From Vitis vinifera (lineage: Eukaryota; Streptophyta; Magnoliopsida; Vitales; Vitaceae), in NCBI RefSeq assembly GCF_030704535.1, contig NC_081810.1, positions 7,946,501 through 8,010,500 of the forward strand: DNA of 64,000 nt. The letters are read 5' to 3'. Under the pieces are notes generated by a model that saw only the letters and a list, made by a program, of their open reading frames with translations, searched no databases and was not told the origin of the DNA. Shown piece by piece: positions 37,701 through 49,679 of the stretch. Numbering within the stretch: position 1 is the first letter of the stretch; every line of letters starts with the position of its first letter. Position numbers and translations under genes: made by a program.

Positions 37701-38871
37701 AATCCCATTCTGGCATGTAGGGAATCAAGTTTATTGGATTTTTTAGTTAAATAACTACTGCTTATGAACTTCCTCATGTATGTGCAAAAAGAAAAAGGAA
37801 GAAGGAAGAAAATATAACAAGCTTAACAACTTCCTGTACCTTTCTTGGTTTAGAGGTTGAAGTTTGGACCTTAATGGCTTAGATTTTGGTGGTGATAGGA
37901 GAAACAGAAGTAAAATTTCCAAAGATTATAGTTGTGATATAATAAGCTTAAGCGTATTAGCATGGAACTTCATATGGGGGAAAAAGAGGGCATCTCATGT
38001 TATTTCTCAAACTCCATGGCTTCTGAAACACCTTCTTATACTGTAATATTCATTTTAGAAGCCATGCAGAATAGGCTATTTGACCTGAGATCAGGTTCAT
38101 TCTCAATGAGGTAAAAACATGCAAACCTGATTCTTGGTATTGCATCAAGGTTGTAATCACCAAAGTTTATTTTTTTACAGTAGTAGTTATGCTGTTAATT
38201 TGACACTACCTTTGGATTCTGTACTTTAATGTATCATAAAGGAAGAACTGTACACTAAGTAAATGGCACAACTAGATGGATTTGCAAATCAAATGAATGA
38301 ATCCCCTTTGGCATAATGCTTTTTTCAGTCCTGTTATGATATTTCCTTGAATTCATCTTTGATCCAAGTTGTATGAGATGACATTGCAGTTGAATTTGTT
38401 AGGAAAACACTGAAGCAACTGAAAGCATTCTGTAAAAAGGACTTCAAATTATTTATAAATAAACCAGTTTCAGACCTCATTAGGATGAGTTTTATTGGTA
38501 GTGGTCAATAATTAGGTAATCTGGATTTTTGCAGATCTATATTCATTTGGTTAAGATATGTGTTGGCATTTCTTTTTCTCTTTGCAAATATTGTTCATAT
38601 TGAAGATTTGTTTCAGAATGTTTTAGATGGGATATATGGCCAATGTGCGTGCGTTTCTGATTATTGCAAATTCTCTTTGCTGATGTTATCAGTTCAGGCA
38701 CAGGCAACAGAGCATTTGAAGAAGAAAAATCAGAAGAGCAAAAAGAACTTTTTGTTCAATAAAGGAGCACACTGTTTAGCAAGCACACTGTTCACAAGTG
38801 GAATTAAGAAGCAGAATGCTCGAAAATTGCTTGAACACCAAAGGCTGCAGCCGTTTACTTATCAATCTTGA
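31739..38871 (+). CDS. DFO: DFO, protein required for meiotic double-strand break formation
   Basis: Arabidopsis DFO is a plant-specific protein needed to make meiotic DNA double-strand breaks. Five exons, 31739-31797, 31874-32081, 32628-32771, 37052-37193 and 38693-38871, join in frame to 732 nt and 243 residues. The product starts [16 protein letters not shown]. It continues [63 protein letters not shown] and [14 protein letters not shown], and ends [14 protein letters not shown] recognise the family from the N-terminus and the [11 protein letters not shown] block. No catalytic domain is known. Intron 2 has a GC donor (GAG|GCAAGA). Intron 3 is 4.3 kb because of an old gypsy fossil. A possible further 3' exon lies at 39275-39343, so the true C-terminus is uncertain. 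Confidence 0.85.
33440..36890 (-). mobile_element. Fossil Ty3/gypsy LTR retrotransposon with inverted ends, in DFO intron 3
   Basis: Minus-strand remnants include a gag start near 36.3-36.5 kb, a nucleocapsid-like stretch near 35.7 kb and reverse transcriptase sequence near 34.3-34.6 kb ([18 protein letters not shown]). At the left edge, about 33.6-34.28 kb, the LTR, primer-binding region and gag start of the same family occur again on the plus strand. They match the reverse complement of about 36.2-36.87 kb. Two 5' ends of related elements therefore face each other. It is heavily broken with many changes and is an old insertion. Outer edges are approximate. Confidence 0.75.
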
Positions 38872-39274
38872 CGTCCTTGCCAGTTCTCCTTTTGCACATG
38901 GGAGCTTATCTGACAAAAAAATTGCGGGCTATCCCTAGATGCAAGTCTGTGATGCTGGAATTGTGGACATCCTTTTGTATATATTTCAAAACACTTACCT
39001 AACCAAAGAAGATAGCAATTTTCCCACATGGATGGCTGGCATTACTATACCCTATTGTACCATGACTGGGACACTTTTTCTCAGAGATGGGTCACACCTT
39101 TATCTCCTCCTGCCCAAAAACAATCCGCTCCATTTTGTTACTGTTTTCTGACTCCCACGTGATTTGTCACTGTTTTGAATCTAAACACCGGCTAATCAAA
39201 AGAGGGTAGTTGTATCATGAATGGTCATGGATCATGATTGTCTGCTTCTGCTAATGTTGATTTCTTTTGCATAG

Positions 39275-39343
39275 GAGTGCCTGAGAGCGGCCCAAAGAAT
39301 TGTGTCGATGAGCATAGCAAAGCTGGGCCAAGCATCTCTTGAG
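39275..39343 (+). other. Candidate alternative 3' exon of DFO
   Basis: A 69-nt open stretch is bordered by a strong acceptor (TTGCATAG) and a GT donor. It reads ECLRAAQRIVSMSIAKLGQA and then SLE, 23 codons with no stop. It looks like coding sequence rather than chance. I find no canonical donor in the last visible DFO exon that would join to it in frame, so its use is unproven. Confidence 0.35.
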
Positions 39344-42300
39344 GTATAAGATTGTATCTGTGTGTATATATAAATATTTATTAATGAATAATGGTGATTA
39401 TAGTATGAGGTAATTAATTATAAAATTTAGCATTACCAAGCTGGATGGACTTGAATTTGTAGAGTTTATAAGCCCTTGCATTGGTGCCAATGTGACACTG
39501 CCAAACCTATCCAATGTGCAGGCGGGTGTACACTGCATTTCTTTTAATATATGAGCACCTGACATGATCCTCTGCAATGAGAGATTCTCTAATTTATATT
39601 TCATAAAGAAAAGTACTTCTGCAACAACAAATTAACATGGGGCTGTGCTCTGATCACGTGCCTTGGACTCTCTCCTACCCCAACCTTCTCTGCACTGAGA
39701 CGATAACGATGACTTGCAACCCAAATAGAAATTGCCCCTGCATTGGAAATCCAACGCTGTTCTCTTCAAGCAATTGAAGTTCAGGTCAGTTGCCACATCA
39801 ACCCTTTTCAGTTTTCCCCTACTAGACAGGTTGGTTGGCTTTGTCAAACATTACTTCTAGTCTCCACCGCTTTTGATTTGAAAACCATGCACATCTCAAA
39901 ACCCGATCGAATCTTCCATATTACCAAGTGCATTCAATGCTTGCATTGGAGCTTGCATGTTTTTATTTTCTCTAGGATGATGAAAGATGTCTGTTTTTTC
40001 TTCTATTTTATTCATTAATTTAAACCAACACAGCAAAACAAAGTTTACAAGGTTCCTTTCCTGTCTACACCGTCTCTTATTCCTAGGGTAAAGAGGTTTG
40101 AAAATGTAGCTACGCGGTTTGTGAGGTAATACACCTAAGGAAATTCAACCAGAGGCTCTATTTTTTTATTAATTAGCAAATAAGATTAGGTTCTTAACAG
40201 AAAACATAGACTTGGTTTATAAGACCAGTGCATACAAAAATGGATATATAGAAATGGGATGACAACTAGGGAAAGAGAGCTGTTCTCCTCGGAATCGAAG
40301 ATTAGAAGCTTGGAATCATGTGGAGGACATTAAATGAGGAGAGTGGGAATAAGTCATAGGGTTCCCCACTCCTACAATTTTAGTTTCAAATTGGTTTCCT
40401 TTTAATAGTCTTTAGACTCTTGCTTCATGTCGGATCTATTAACTGGTTCACATTAATTTCTTGGTGGGTTACTGCTACTATTATAATAATAGCTAGGTAG
40501 AGATCATGAGACGACAATTTACAAGTTTGGCAGCATCTTTGGTCCATTGATCCAGATAAAAAAAAGGGAAAAAAAACATCATGGGTAATTCCTATAGCTA
40601 GAAACCTGGGGTTATGTGTTTGATTGAATAGAAATGGAAGTTCTGAAGTTGGGATTGGAATCTTTCGTCCAGTTTAGTAATGATTTTTTAGAAATGGAAT
40701 TCCATTTAGGAATTCAAATATGAAAATAATTTTTTTAAAGTATTCTTTATGAAGGTATACTAAAAACAGTTGAAAACATTTTAAAAAGTTGCTCTAAACA
40801 AATTTTCAAAATGTTTACTATTATCAAGCATGATTTCTAAATTTGAAAAGTGTTTTCTTGTCCAAAGAATGAAAAGCGTTTTTAAAAACAGCTTTCAAAC
40901 GGATCCTTCACTTCCAATTTCTTGGTTTTTTTATATACCAAAGGATTTGGAATGGAATTTAGATTTTTAGATACCGAAATCTAATTCTCTTGTAAAGCAA
41001 AACTTTCTGGTACAGTTTGAGTTCTGCACGTGATAAACCAAACTCATTCAAAACTCCTACATTCCTCAAAATCTTGGTTGTCACAAACTCATGGTATGCC
41101 TTTAAAGCAATAATCATATTAACACATTTCCAGCTTTGCAGACGTTATTGATTTGGATGCGATTTACCTAACATGCCCCCCACCATACGATGATTAGCAA
41201 AAATCAATGCAAAAAAATAAAATAAAATCGGTTTTATGTTGTTAACAAAGTCCTTAATCATAATTTAATGAGATGGAGGATTTAGATTTCTGCCTTAATT
41301 TTCATTTTCACTGTTTACCAACGGCGGACGGTTGAAAATATGAGCAGATGGTCATATCCGTGTTTGGTTTTTGTGGATGAGTGAGGATTACTTCATTGAC
41401 CAGCGGATGCATGTGTGAATGCATCCATGTCTGGGAACATGTATAATGTATTTCCCTATTCTACACTATTAACATGCTAGTCTCTAGATGGGTACTTGCA
41501 TGTTTTTTATTTTATTTCCTAATTAATTGTATGAATCAGCGATCATAGACATAGACATAGAGACTCAGGCATGTTAAGACTATAGATCATTAGCCAATTC
41601 ATGATAATTGTACATAAAAAATGAAAGCTAGAACTAAAAGCATCAAATCTAGTATTTCCCTTTTCATGTTTTGTGTTTTTTTATGGTTCATGTGGTAAAT
41701 AAAGGTTAAAATTTTAGTTGTGATTTAAGGAAACATTTTTAATTTTTTTAATACTTGAAATTTTTTATCTTTTTAAGTATTATAAATGTTAATAATACTT
41801 ATTACAATCATTGTCAAACGCACTTTAAATTTCACTTTTGAAATTTGGAAAATATACTTCTTAAAATTTTATAAAAAATCTATTTAACTTTTGTTAAAAC
41901 TTGATGACTCAAATTCTATTTGATTCAACCTAAAAAGCTCGTAGTGTGATATATGCGGTGAAGAAAAATTATGAGATTTTTTGGGGGTTTGTAGGATTTT
42001 TATGTAAATTGTTGTATTCTTATTTTGTTTTATATTTTATTATCTATTCTCGTTCTTTCATCACAATTTTGAAAAAAGAGTTGAGTAAAAATAAAAAAGA
42101 TAAAAATGATATTTGATGAAATCTCGAACTAATAATAGCCAAGTGTATTTAATCAAACTCCTGGTTGTGATTATCAAACAATGAGTTCATCAAGGATGGC
42201 TTGTGCTTCATGGTATTGGGTTGTGATCATCACCATTCATAATGCAATGTTTATTGGCAGGAGATGTATATTTCCACGTGAATGTTTCGCCAACCAACAT

Positions 42301-42362
42301 TCATGTCCACTCCACCTCTTGGTCCGGGTTAGGGTCCCACATCGATCTCCGCTATATTAATA

Positions 42363-42376
42363 AAACCCTAACCCTA
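42363..42376 (+). promoter_or_regulatory. Telo-box-like motif upstream of LBD12-like gene
   Basis: AAACCCTAACCCTA, two units of the plant telomere repeat, 514 bp upstream of the LBD start codon. Such boxes in plant promoters bind telobox factors and can recruit Polycomb. A functional role here is only a guess. Confidence 0.35.
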
Positions 42377-42748
42377 GTTGCTCCTGGCTTTGAAATTAAT
42401 TGCCTCACTCTACCCAGCATTTAAATAATACTACCCTTACCAGTGTAGAACATGGAAATCAAAGAGTGTATGTGGTAACACAAAAACGAAAACAAAAAAT
42501 AGTCAAAAGGCAACGTGGAAACTAGACCTGCATGAATATATTGACAACCTATCACGCGCCGAGGCGGTGGTCAACCCTCTCAGCAATATTGGCTACTTGC
42601 CTTTTCCAAATTCCACGAATATCCAAGTCTCGCACACAGACAACCCGGTTCATATTGTTTGATTATGATAACCTAATGACTTTTTTTTCCCTATATCATA
42701 TATAATATATAGATCCATTCTTCACTAGGCTAGCACCTTCTTTACCAT

Positions 42749-42756
42749 TATAAATA
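42749..42756 (+). promoter_or_regulatory. TATA box of the LBD12-like gene
   Basis: TATAAATA, 134 bp upstream of the ATG, followed by a CT-rich leader with a TTCTTC run. Confidence 0.6.
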
Positions 42757-42889
42757 TGCGTCCCAAGCTCATTCCCTTCAACACTACGCTTGTGTTCCCA
42801 GTTATATTTCCCTATATCTTCTTCTTTTTCTTCTTCTTCCTCCTGCATAGAAGAGAATCCCTCTTTTTCCAGGTGGTTTTCAACACAAA

Positions 42890-43503
42890 ATGGGCGGATC
42901 TTCTCCCTGCGCTTCCTGCAAGTTGTTGAGACGCCGCTGCGCCAAGGACTGCATCTTTGCTCCTTACTTCCCTTCCGATGACCCTCACAAATTTGCCATT
43001 GTTCACAAGGTTTTCGGTGCTAGCAATGTCAGCAAAATGTTGCAGGTATCCATCTTCTCTTCGTCCAATCCATCTTCAGTTCCTCCACTGGTTTGATAGC
43101 TTAAATGGAACCTCAGTGTAAACTAGATTTTCTTTTTTCTTTTTCTTGTTGTTTGTTACATATACAGGAGCTTCCCGTTCACCAGAGGATAGATGCAGTG
43201 AGCAGTTTAGTTTATGAAGCAAATGCAAGAGTGCGAGACCCGGTTTATGGATGTGTTGGGGCGATTTCTTACTTGCAGAATCAAGTATCTCAGCTACAAA
43301 TGCAGCTGGCAGTGGCTCAAACCGAGATACTTTGCATCCAGATGCAGCAAGAGGAGCCTGCCTTACCAACTCAGATGGATCAAGATGAGAAATCGCTTCT
43401 TCTATCCAATAACAGCTTCAACAACCTTCAACACTACCTCAGCTTTGCTTCTTCCAGCAATGTAATCCAAGATCCTCTAAAGAGAGAGTCTCTTTGGACC
43501 TAG
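42890..43503 (+). CDS. LBD12: LOB-domain transcription factor, LBD12-like
   Basis: LBD proteins are plant-specific DNA-binding regulators of organ boundaries and lateral organ development. Exons 42890-43045 and 43168-43503 join in phase 0 to give 163 residues. The LOB domain is complete. The zinc-binding CX2CX6CX3C motif uses Cys7, Cys10, Cys17 and Cys21 (CASCKLLRRRCAKDC). The GAS block includes FGASNVSKMLQELP. The leucine-zipper-like coiled coil runs VGAISYLQNQVSQLQMQLAV, which makes it class I. The N-terminus MGGSSPCASCK and the tail after AQTEILCIQMQQEE fit LBD12 better than LBD4 or LBD11. The single intron after the LQ codon pair is the usual LBD position. A TATA box lies upstream. Confidence 0.95.
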
Positions 43504-46500
43504 CTAACTTGCTTACATATATTTCTAAAGAATTGCTTGTCTTGACTCCTCTTGTTTCTTAATCTATATATAGTGTTTGAATTTGGTGTGTACCATAGAG
43601 ACTGGGAGATGATCCTTGGTTTATATATACACACCATTTTCCAAAACTAGAAGAGCCGTCTTGTTCCTGCTGTTATGATTTTGAAAATGACAAAATTTGT
43701 CAACTAGACTCAGGTCTGCTTTTCCAAAGATACACTGACATAGATATATCTTCCGTAACTGTTTTTAAGATTAAAAGTACTTATGAACTGTCTATCTAGT
43801 AGAAGCCATCTCAAGAATTTATTGAAAACCTGCAATATGAATCCACCATCGACTGTGATAAAAATCTTCAGATTAATCTATAATCTTATTCCTGGTGCTG
43901 TGTGGCAGATGGGATCCATTAGGCAGATGGAATTCTTACCCCAAACCAGTGGGGGTACTCGTCGGGTTACAAGCCTAGCTCCAATTTAAAAGGCATCGGC
44001 ATTCCAATTTGAATTCTTTGTAGAGGGAGCTTGACCGGAAGGGCTATTCTTTGAGTAGAGTTTGTCTATACAATTATATTAATATCCCAAATTAAGAGTG
44101 GAGTAGCAGTTAAGTACCTTAAATAATATACTGGGATAATGTCAAACAATGCCTTTGCGGGAGAAACCATCAAACCCTAAAGAGACACCCTGTCCTACAT
44201 GGTTTTAGTATTTTTCTTTTTCTTTTAAAATTTTGGAATCTTAGCCTCTAGGTTTTAAATTCATGTTACTGGAAGCCAACTAATTTATGACCTAATTTAG
44301 AATCGTTTGCTAATTTTCTTAGTAGGTATAGCATATATATACATATAACTGGATTATGATATTCAGGTCTGCCCACCACATCCTTGGTCTTGTCATGTGG
44401 TGGGAACTGTTCAGGAAGGTGCTTGGTTCATGGAAAGAATCTAAGTTAATACTCAATAATATCACAATAATCACTCTAATTTCTACTTTCATTCAATTAG
44501 TCTGTCCGTGATTTTTTGTCTCAGATCAAGTAAGAGTTGCACCAGCCTGAACGAAGAGCTGAAAGTACATACCACACGTGTATATTGATTCACATATCTA
44601 AAAGTTAGATGGAAGTCATATCGCCTTGGTGCTTCCGTTCTAGTAGCAAATTGTTTTCAAAAGGGTTTTTAACTCAGAAAACAGTTTTGAGAAATTTTTT
44701 GGCAATTTAAAACATATCTTAGGTATTTTTTTCGGTTACTTTTTATAAAGCATTTTGAGTAATAATTGAAAATATAAAAAATATTTTAAAAACATTTATA
44801 TGGGTATCTTTACAAAATGTAATCATGAAAATTGTTTTTCATATTTGAGTTTATAAATAGAATTTTATTACCGAAAACAATGGAAAGTTGGTTTTATGAA
44901 TAGTCCTTAAAAATAATTTTCAAAAACATTTTCGGGCCTTAATTCTTGATATAAGATCAATCTCACTATAAATTGGTTTACAAATTTTCGAACAAATTAA
45001 CAATCTATTTCAGCAACATCCTTTAAATAGGCTAATGTTCAAGAAACATGGATTCTTTATAGATTTGAGTTTCTAAAGGGAATTTTTTATCACTAAAAAT
45101 AATTAAGAACTGTCTTTTTCTGAAAACATTTCCAAACTAGCCTTTAGCTGTTTAATCAAAAGTTCATTTGGAATACAAATTTTCAAACAAACAATCTATT
45201 AAGCCACTTCCCTAAAACAAGCTTTTCTCTTTTGACATGTGCTCCTTTGGAGTCATTTGTTGACTTGGGCAGATCGATGTTATGATAGCAGCTACATCAT
45301 TTTCCTAAGAGGCACACAGCTTGGCACAGACCATTTATTCAAAAACCCGTGGCAGGAATGGAAAATATGATCACCTGACTAGTCTACCCCGCGGTATTGC
45401 TTCTTCCATCTTGACTAGAGAATCCATGAAAGAGGCCTATCATAGCATTGGTGAGGTGACTTCCAATGTCGGTTCTTCTAACATACTAATGAAAAGATCA
45501 CAAGGACTAATTAAATATTCTCTTTAGTTGATATAGTGAAGAAAAATTCCTCAGCTAAATGTACAATAAAATCTAAATTGTGAGGTGATGACACAAGTAT
45601 TCAAGATTAAAAGATAAAATAAACTAGATTATAACATAAAAGGATGAGATCAAATTACAAAATTATGACATCCAATTTAGGTACACAAAATAACGAGGCC
45701 GAAAGTATACATATGATACGATATGATTTATAGGTACCTAATTGATATTGTAATGGACTTATACCATAATTACCATTGCTCACATAACAAAGAAAAACAT
45801 GAGCATAAAGCGTGCACATCGTACGATATGGTTTATCTTGTTCTTTGATATGTATCCCCACTAGTAACAACAAAGAAGAACGTGGTACATGAACCCATTA
45901 ACATAAAGACACATACCTTTATGTGGTGCGCCATATTATTGATATCCCAATCAGCTTGACACCCATGATGAACCAAAAATGCACCATGAGAGTGCTGTTT
46001 TGTCGGTGAATGAACTCAAAATTGTCGGATCAAACAACAATATGCCACAAAGTATAATGAATCTGGATGCAACCTTGAAATTAAGTGGGTAATCACAAAA
46101 ATTGTCACTAAGTGTAATGCTTTCTAAAAAAATTTGTCCTTTTAATTTCCTGCCTTTAATAGTACTGGCCTCTGTAGCAATTCTATTCTTCATGTCCTAC
46201 GCAAAGAATCAGCCTTTGGAATTTGGAGGAAAAATGAACAGCATTATTATTCTAGAGAGGGGTGAAAGTGGAGAACTTGCCTGCGCTTATACCTTTCAAA
46301 TTGTTTGATGCTGATTGGCACCCACCCATTTTCATGCCCCACCCACATACCAAAAAGACTTCCCTTTATGATTTTTATCGATATTTTCCAATCACGTGCC
46401 TCTTGATACAAACATTTCAACAAGGAAACTTGGGCCCCTCCTAGCTGGAGTCTTTCAGCCTATGAGGAGAAGTAGGCCATGAACCAACCAATGGGGGGAG

Positions 46501-46642
46501 GATAAGGTACCACGTCAGATGACAGCAAAAGCAAAAAATGAAAAAAAAAGAAAAAAAGAAAAAGATTTATTTTATGATTTTCAGCTGCTCATTTGTTATA
46601 TTCAAATTGCCATGCATAGAGAGACAAAGGTAGGGAGAAAAG
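43504..46642. other. Spacer between LBD12-like and CCT genes
   Basis: No supported gene. About 44650-45150 is AT-rich with repeated AAAACA/TGTTTT phrases that may be an old dispersed element. Around 45.7-45.85 kb a short phrase (ACGATATGGTTTAT and relatives) occurs twice. The last 150 bp is A-rich and should belong to the CCT promoter and leader. Confidence 0.45.
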
Positions 46643-47709
46643 ATGATGAGGTACAACTCTTTGTTAATTAGCCCAAAGAAGGAAGAGCAGCAAGTGCCAG
46701 ACACCATCCTCACCAAATTCTCTGATGCCAAACAGGTTTACGGCCATGAAGACATGGATATTATGGAACTGGAGGGCTTTCTGGGCATTGATGAAGAAGA
46801 CGAAGAAAAGATTCCAGGAAAAAGTATGTGCGGTGCTGGTCACCTTAATTGGGACTTCATGGACTGGGAAGAAGAATTCCCAGTTGGAGAAGAAGAAGAT
46901 GAGCAACTAGGAGAGCAGAAGTTCAACGAAGAAAACCATTATGGGAAAGTCATAAAAAGAGAGGATTTTGGGTCTGGGGATGGTGATGAGAAGATGATGT
47001 CTCTGAACTTAAACTTGAACTATCAAGAAGTCTTAGAAGCCTGGTCCGATCGTGGGTCTCTTTGGGCTGATGATTGCTCTCTTTCCTTCAAAAACACTAG
47101 CTATGTTAGTATTCGATTCCTACTCCTCTGTTCTTCTCTTCAATTTTCATTCTCCCCCACTTCTGCTCAGTCTCTCAAATTCTCTCCATTTAGATTTACC
47201 TAAGTCTTGTTGAAAAGAGTTGTTTCCACTTGTGAACAACATCAATATTGGGAGGGTGAGCCACTGAACTTTCTTGAGAAACAAACAGTACTGAAATTAT
47301 AGAGGTGTGGTTTTACTTTTAGCTATGTGGATTCTTTCTTTGAATTTAAGATCATTTACTTATTGATTTACAGATGGGAGAGGTGCCCGTAATGGAAGAA
47401 GAGAAAACCAGAAGAGAAGCCAGTGTTCTCAGATACAAAGAGAAGCGCCAAACCAGATTGTTCTCCAAGAAGATAAGATATCAAGTGCGCAAACTCAATG
47501 CAGATAAAAGACCCAGACTCAAGGTTTTCTTGTCCTCTCTCTGACTTTCTCAATCCATACATTTATATGTCCAAAGAAAATCATTCTCTGACAGACAATA
47601 TCACATGCTTAATAATATTATTACTTGCTATTGAACTGACAGATTAATATTCCTTTGGTTGCAGGGTCGATTTGTGAAGAGGGTTCCAGAGAAGATGCTG
47701 AAAACATGA
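46643..47709 (+). CDS. Small CCT-domain protein (CMF type)
   Basis: CCT-domain proteins act in transcription with NF-Y factors, in flowering, light and sugar responses. Exons 46643-47104, 47374-47523 and 47665-47709 join in phase 0 to 657 nt and 218 residues. The N-terminal two thirds is acidic ([25 protein letters not shown]), a possible activation region, and contains [16 protein letters not shown]. The C-terminal CCT motif spans exons 2-3: [46 protein letters not shown]. There is no B-box or pseudo-receiver domain, so it is a CCT-only (CMF) protein, near the CIA2-like and ASML2 group. Intron 1 starts GTTAGT. The double ATG at the start gives MMRYNS. Confidence 0.9.
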
Positions 47710-47996
47710 TCAGAACTCTCAAACTTGTGAAATATCTCACAAAAATATCTCAACTAGCTGTGGACTTTTGCTAATCTTTGTGCTTTGTCTCTCAATGAAA
47801 ATATCTCTCATTCTCTCTCGAAGTTTTTTCTATGGCGCCTTTTTGTGGAGCTTTACATGGTGCAAGTGAGGTGTATCATGGGTCAATTGACCCTACCGTG
47901 CATACTCTGACATGGGTCTATCCTCTCTCTTTGCTCTATTGTGATGGCCCCCCAAAGAGTTTAACCAGCAGTGATGAGCTTGGCTGTGGTCCATTG

Positions 47997-48031
47997 ATGG
48001 TGATGGTGATGGTGGTGGTGGTGGTGGTGGT
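47997..48031. repeat. (GGT/GAT)n microsatellite
   Basis: GATGGT units followed by about seven GGT units, downstream of the CCT gene. Confidence 0.88.
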
Positions 48032-49657
48032 CCTCATTCATGTCTATCCACCACCGTTTTCATACAACTCTGTTTTTTTCTTTTCCCTTTTATGAGGTTT
48101 AATGGCTATAGTGTCTTTTTTTCCATAGCCTCCAGCTTCTTCCAGAGAATTGTCATTATTAATTTTATTTTGCATGGTAAAATATTTTCTGAGGACAATT
48201 TTCTTTCACTCGCTATGTAAATTATTTTGTATGAATCTTGTTCACTTTCTTTAATTTTCCTTTCATTTGATGAGATAGATGGTCAGATAGTTCAGAACAA
48301 ATAACATAGAAGTTTCTAAATTATACTTCATATTTTTTTTATTATTATTCAAAATATGATATGAAAATATAAATAAAAACACCTTGAATATATTCCAAAA
48401 AATAACATTTTTCACAACAAATTTTTAAAAATATGTTTTTTTGTCAAAAAAATTATTAAAAAAAATTCAAAATCAGTTTCTAACCAACTTTTTCAAAGAA
48501 AATTTAGTAGTTAGTACTTAGATTTTGTTTTTATTTTTTGGGGGGGTCAGTAACGTACTGGCCATGGCATTGAAAGTGTGTCACGCATTGGTTGAGACTT
48601 GAGAGAAAACGGGATTTATATTCCATAGAAGCCAAATAGAGGGAACCCCACTTAAAAAATTTCCAACCTTTTGGTGGATTGGTAGATATTTTTGGGAGAC
48701 ACTTTCTAACTAATTTTGGACCTTTTCAAGGTGGTCCTACAAAAGGGATGGGAGGAGAGTCAGGAGACACAGTATGCAATTATGGGATGTAGACTAGAAC
48801 TTTTTGTGGGCATTTTGAGAAGGACTGATGTTGATGCCTTCCTCTGGTTGGGTAATTTGGGCCAGCACAAAGGGACTACCAAAATTGCTGAATGGACATG
48901 CCTCCCATTCCATGGAATTTTGGGTCCAGTTGGTCCTTTACCTATAGGCATGTATGTATTCAAATTATTTTTTAAAATCATATTTTAAAAATATGATTTT
49001 TTTTTTTATAGAAATTAGAAACCCATAATTTCAAAATATGATTTCTAAATGTCCATTAAATCCATTATTTCAAAATATAAGATAAAATATAACATATAAA
49101 AAATAAATAATAAATGATAAATAGTATAAATAGTAAATAATGTTTTCAAAATAGAATCAATGAATTGAAAAAATTATTGATTTATAGTTCATTAGTCAAA
49201 TCATGATTAAATTGTAGTATAATCGTGATATCATAAATATATTATTAAAATTAAAATTAATTATAAATTTTAAAAAATATATATAAATAAATTAAAAATC
49301 AATAATATTTAATTTTTATCTTATGCATAATTACAAATATATTAATATTTTAAATTTTATTAAATGAAATATGCATAATATTTAAATTAAATGTGAATAT
49401 ATTGAAAAAAAATAAAATTTAGTTATTTAATTTTAACCAATTTTATAATTTAAAAAAAAATTATATTATGTTTATTTGTTTTTAACAAAAAAATATATTC
49501 TTTTTGCTATATGATACAATAAATTGGATGTAGCCGAGTGGTGTTTCAACTCATTTTACGTCACATCTTTTAGGTGAGATTTTGAGTTAAAAACATTAAA
49601 CATTTAAATCAAATAGAAATTGTTTAATTGGGCCTTGGGCCTTTTAATGATCAAAAA

Positions 49658-49679
49658 GGGGGGGGGGGGGGGGGGGGGG
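49658..49679. repeat. Run of 22 G
   Basis: Twenty-two consecutive G. A roughly 24-bp segment beginning GGGCC and including TTTAAT-ATCAAAA lies on each side, at about 49638 and 49696. It can form a G-quadruplex and is also a typical place for sequencing error. Confidence 0.85.

Larger units (their letters stand above)
38872..42748. other. Spacer between DFO and LBD12-like gene
   Basis: After the DFO 3' flank and a candidate extra exon there is no convincing gene. About 40680-40920 is an AT-rich block with repeated AAAACAG/CTGTTTT-like phrases of the kind also seen near 44.65-45.15 and 55.5-55.7 kb, probably debris of a dispersed repeat. The last 400 bp should hold the LBD promoter. Confidence 0.45.

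Noticed and set aside
47832-48095. 87-codon frame after the CCT gene
   Set aside because: Its centre is a translated GGT microsatellite and it lies in the 3' flank.
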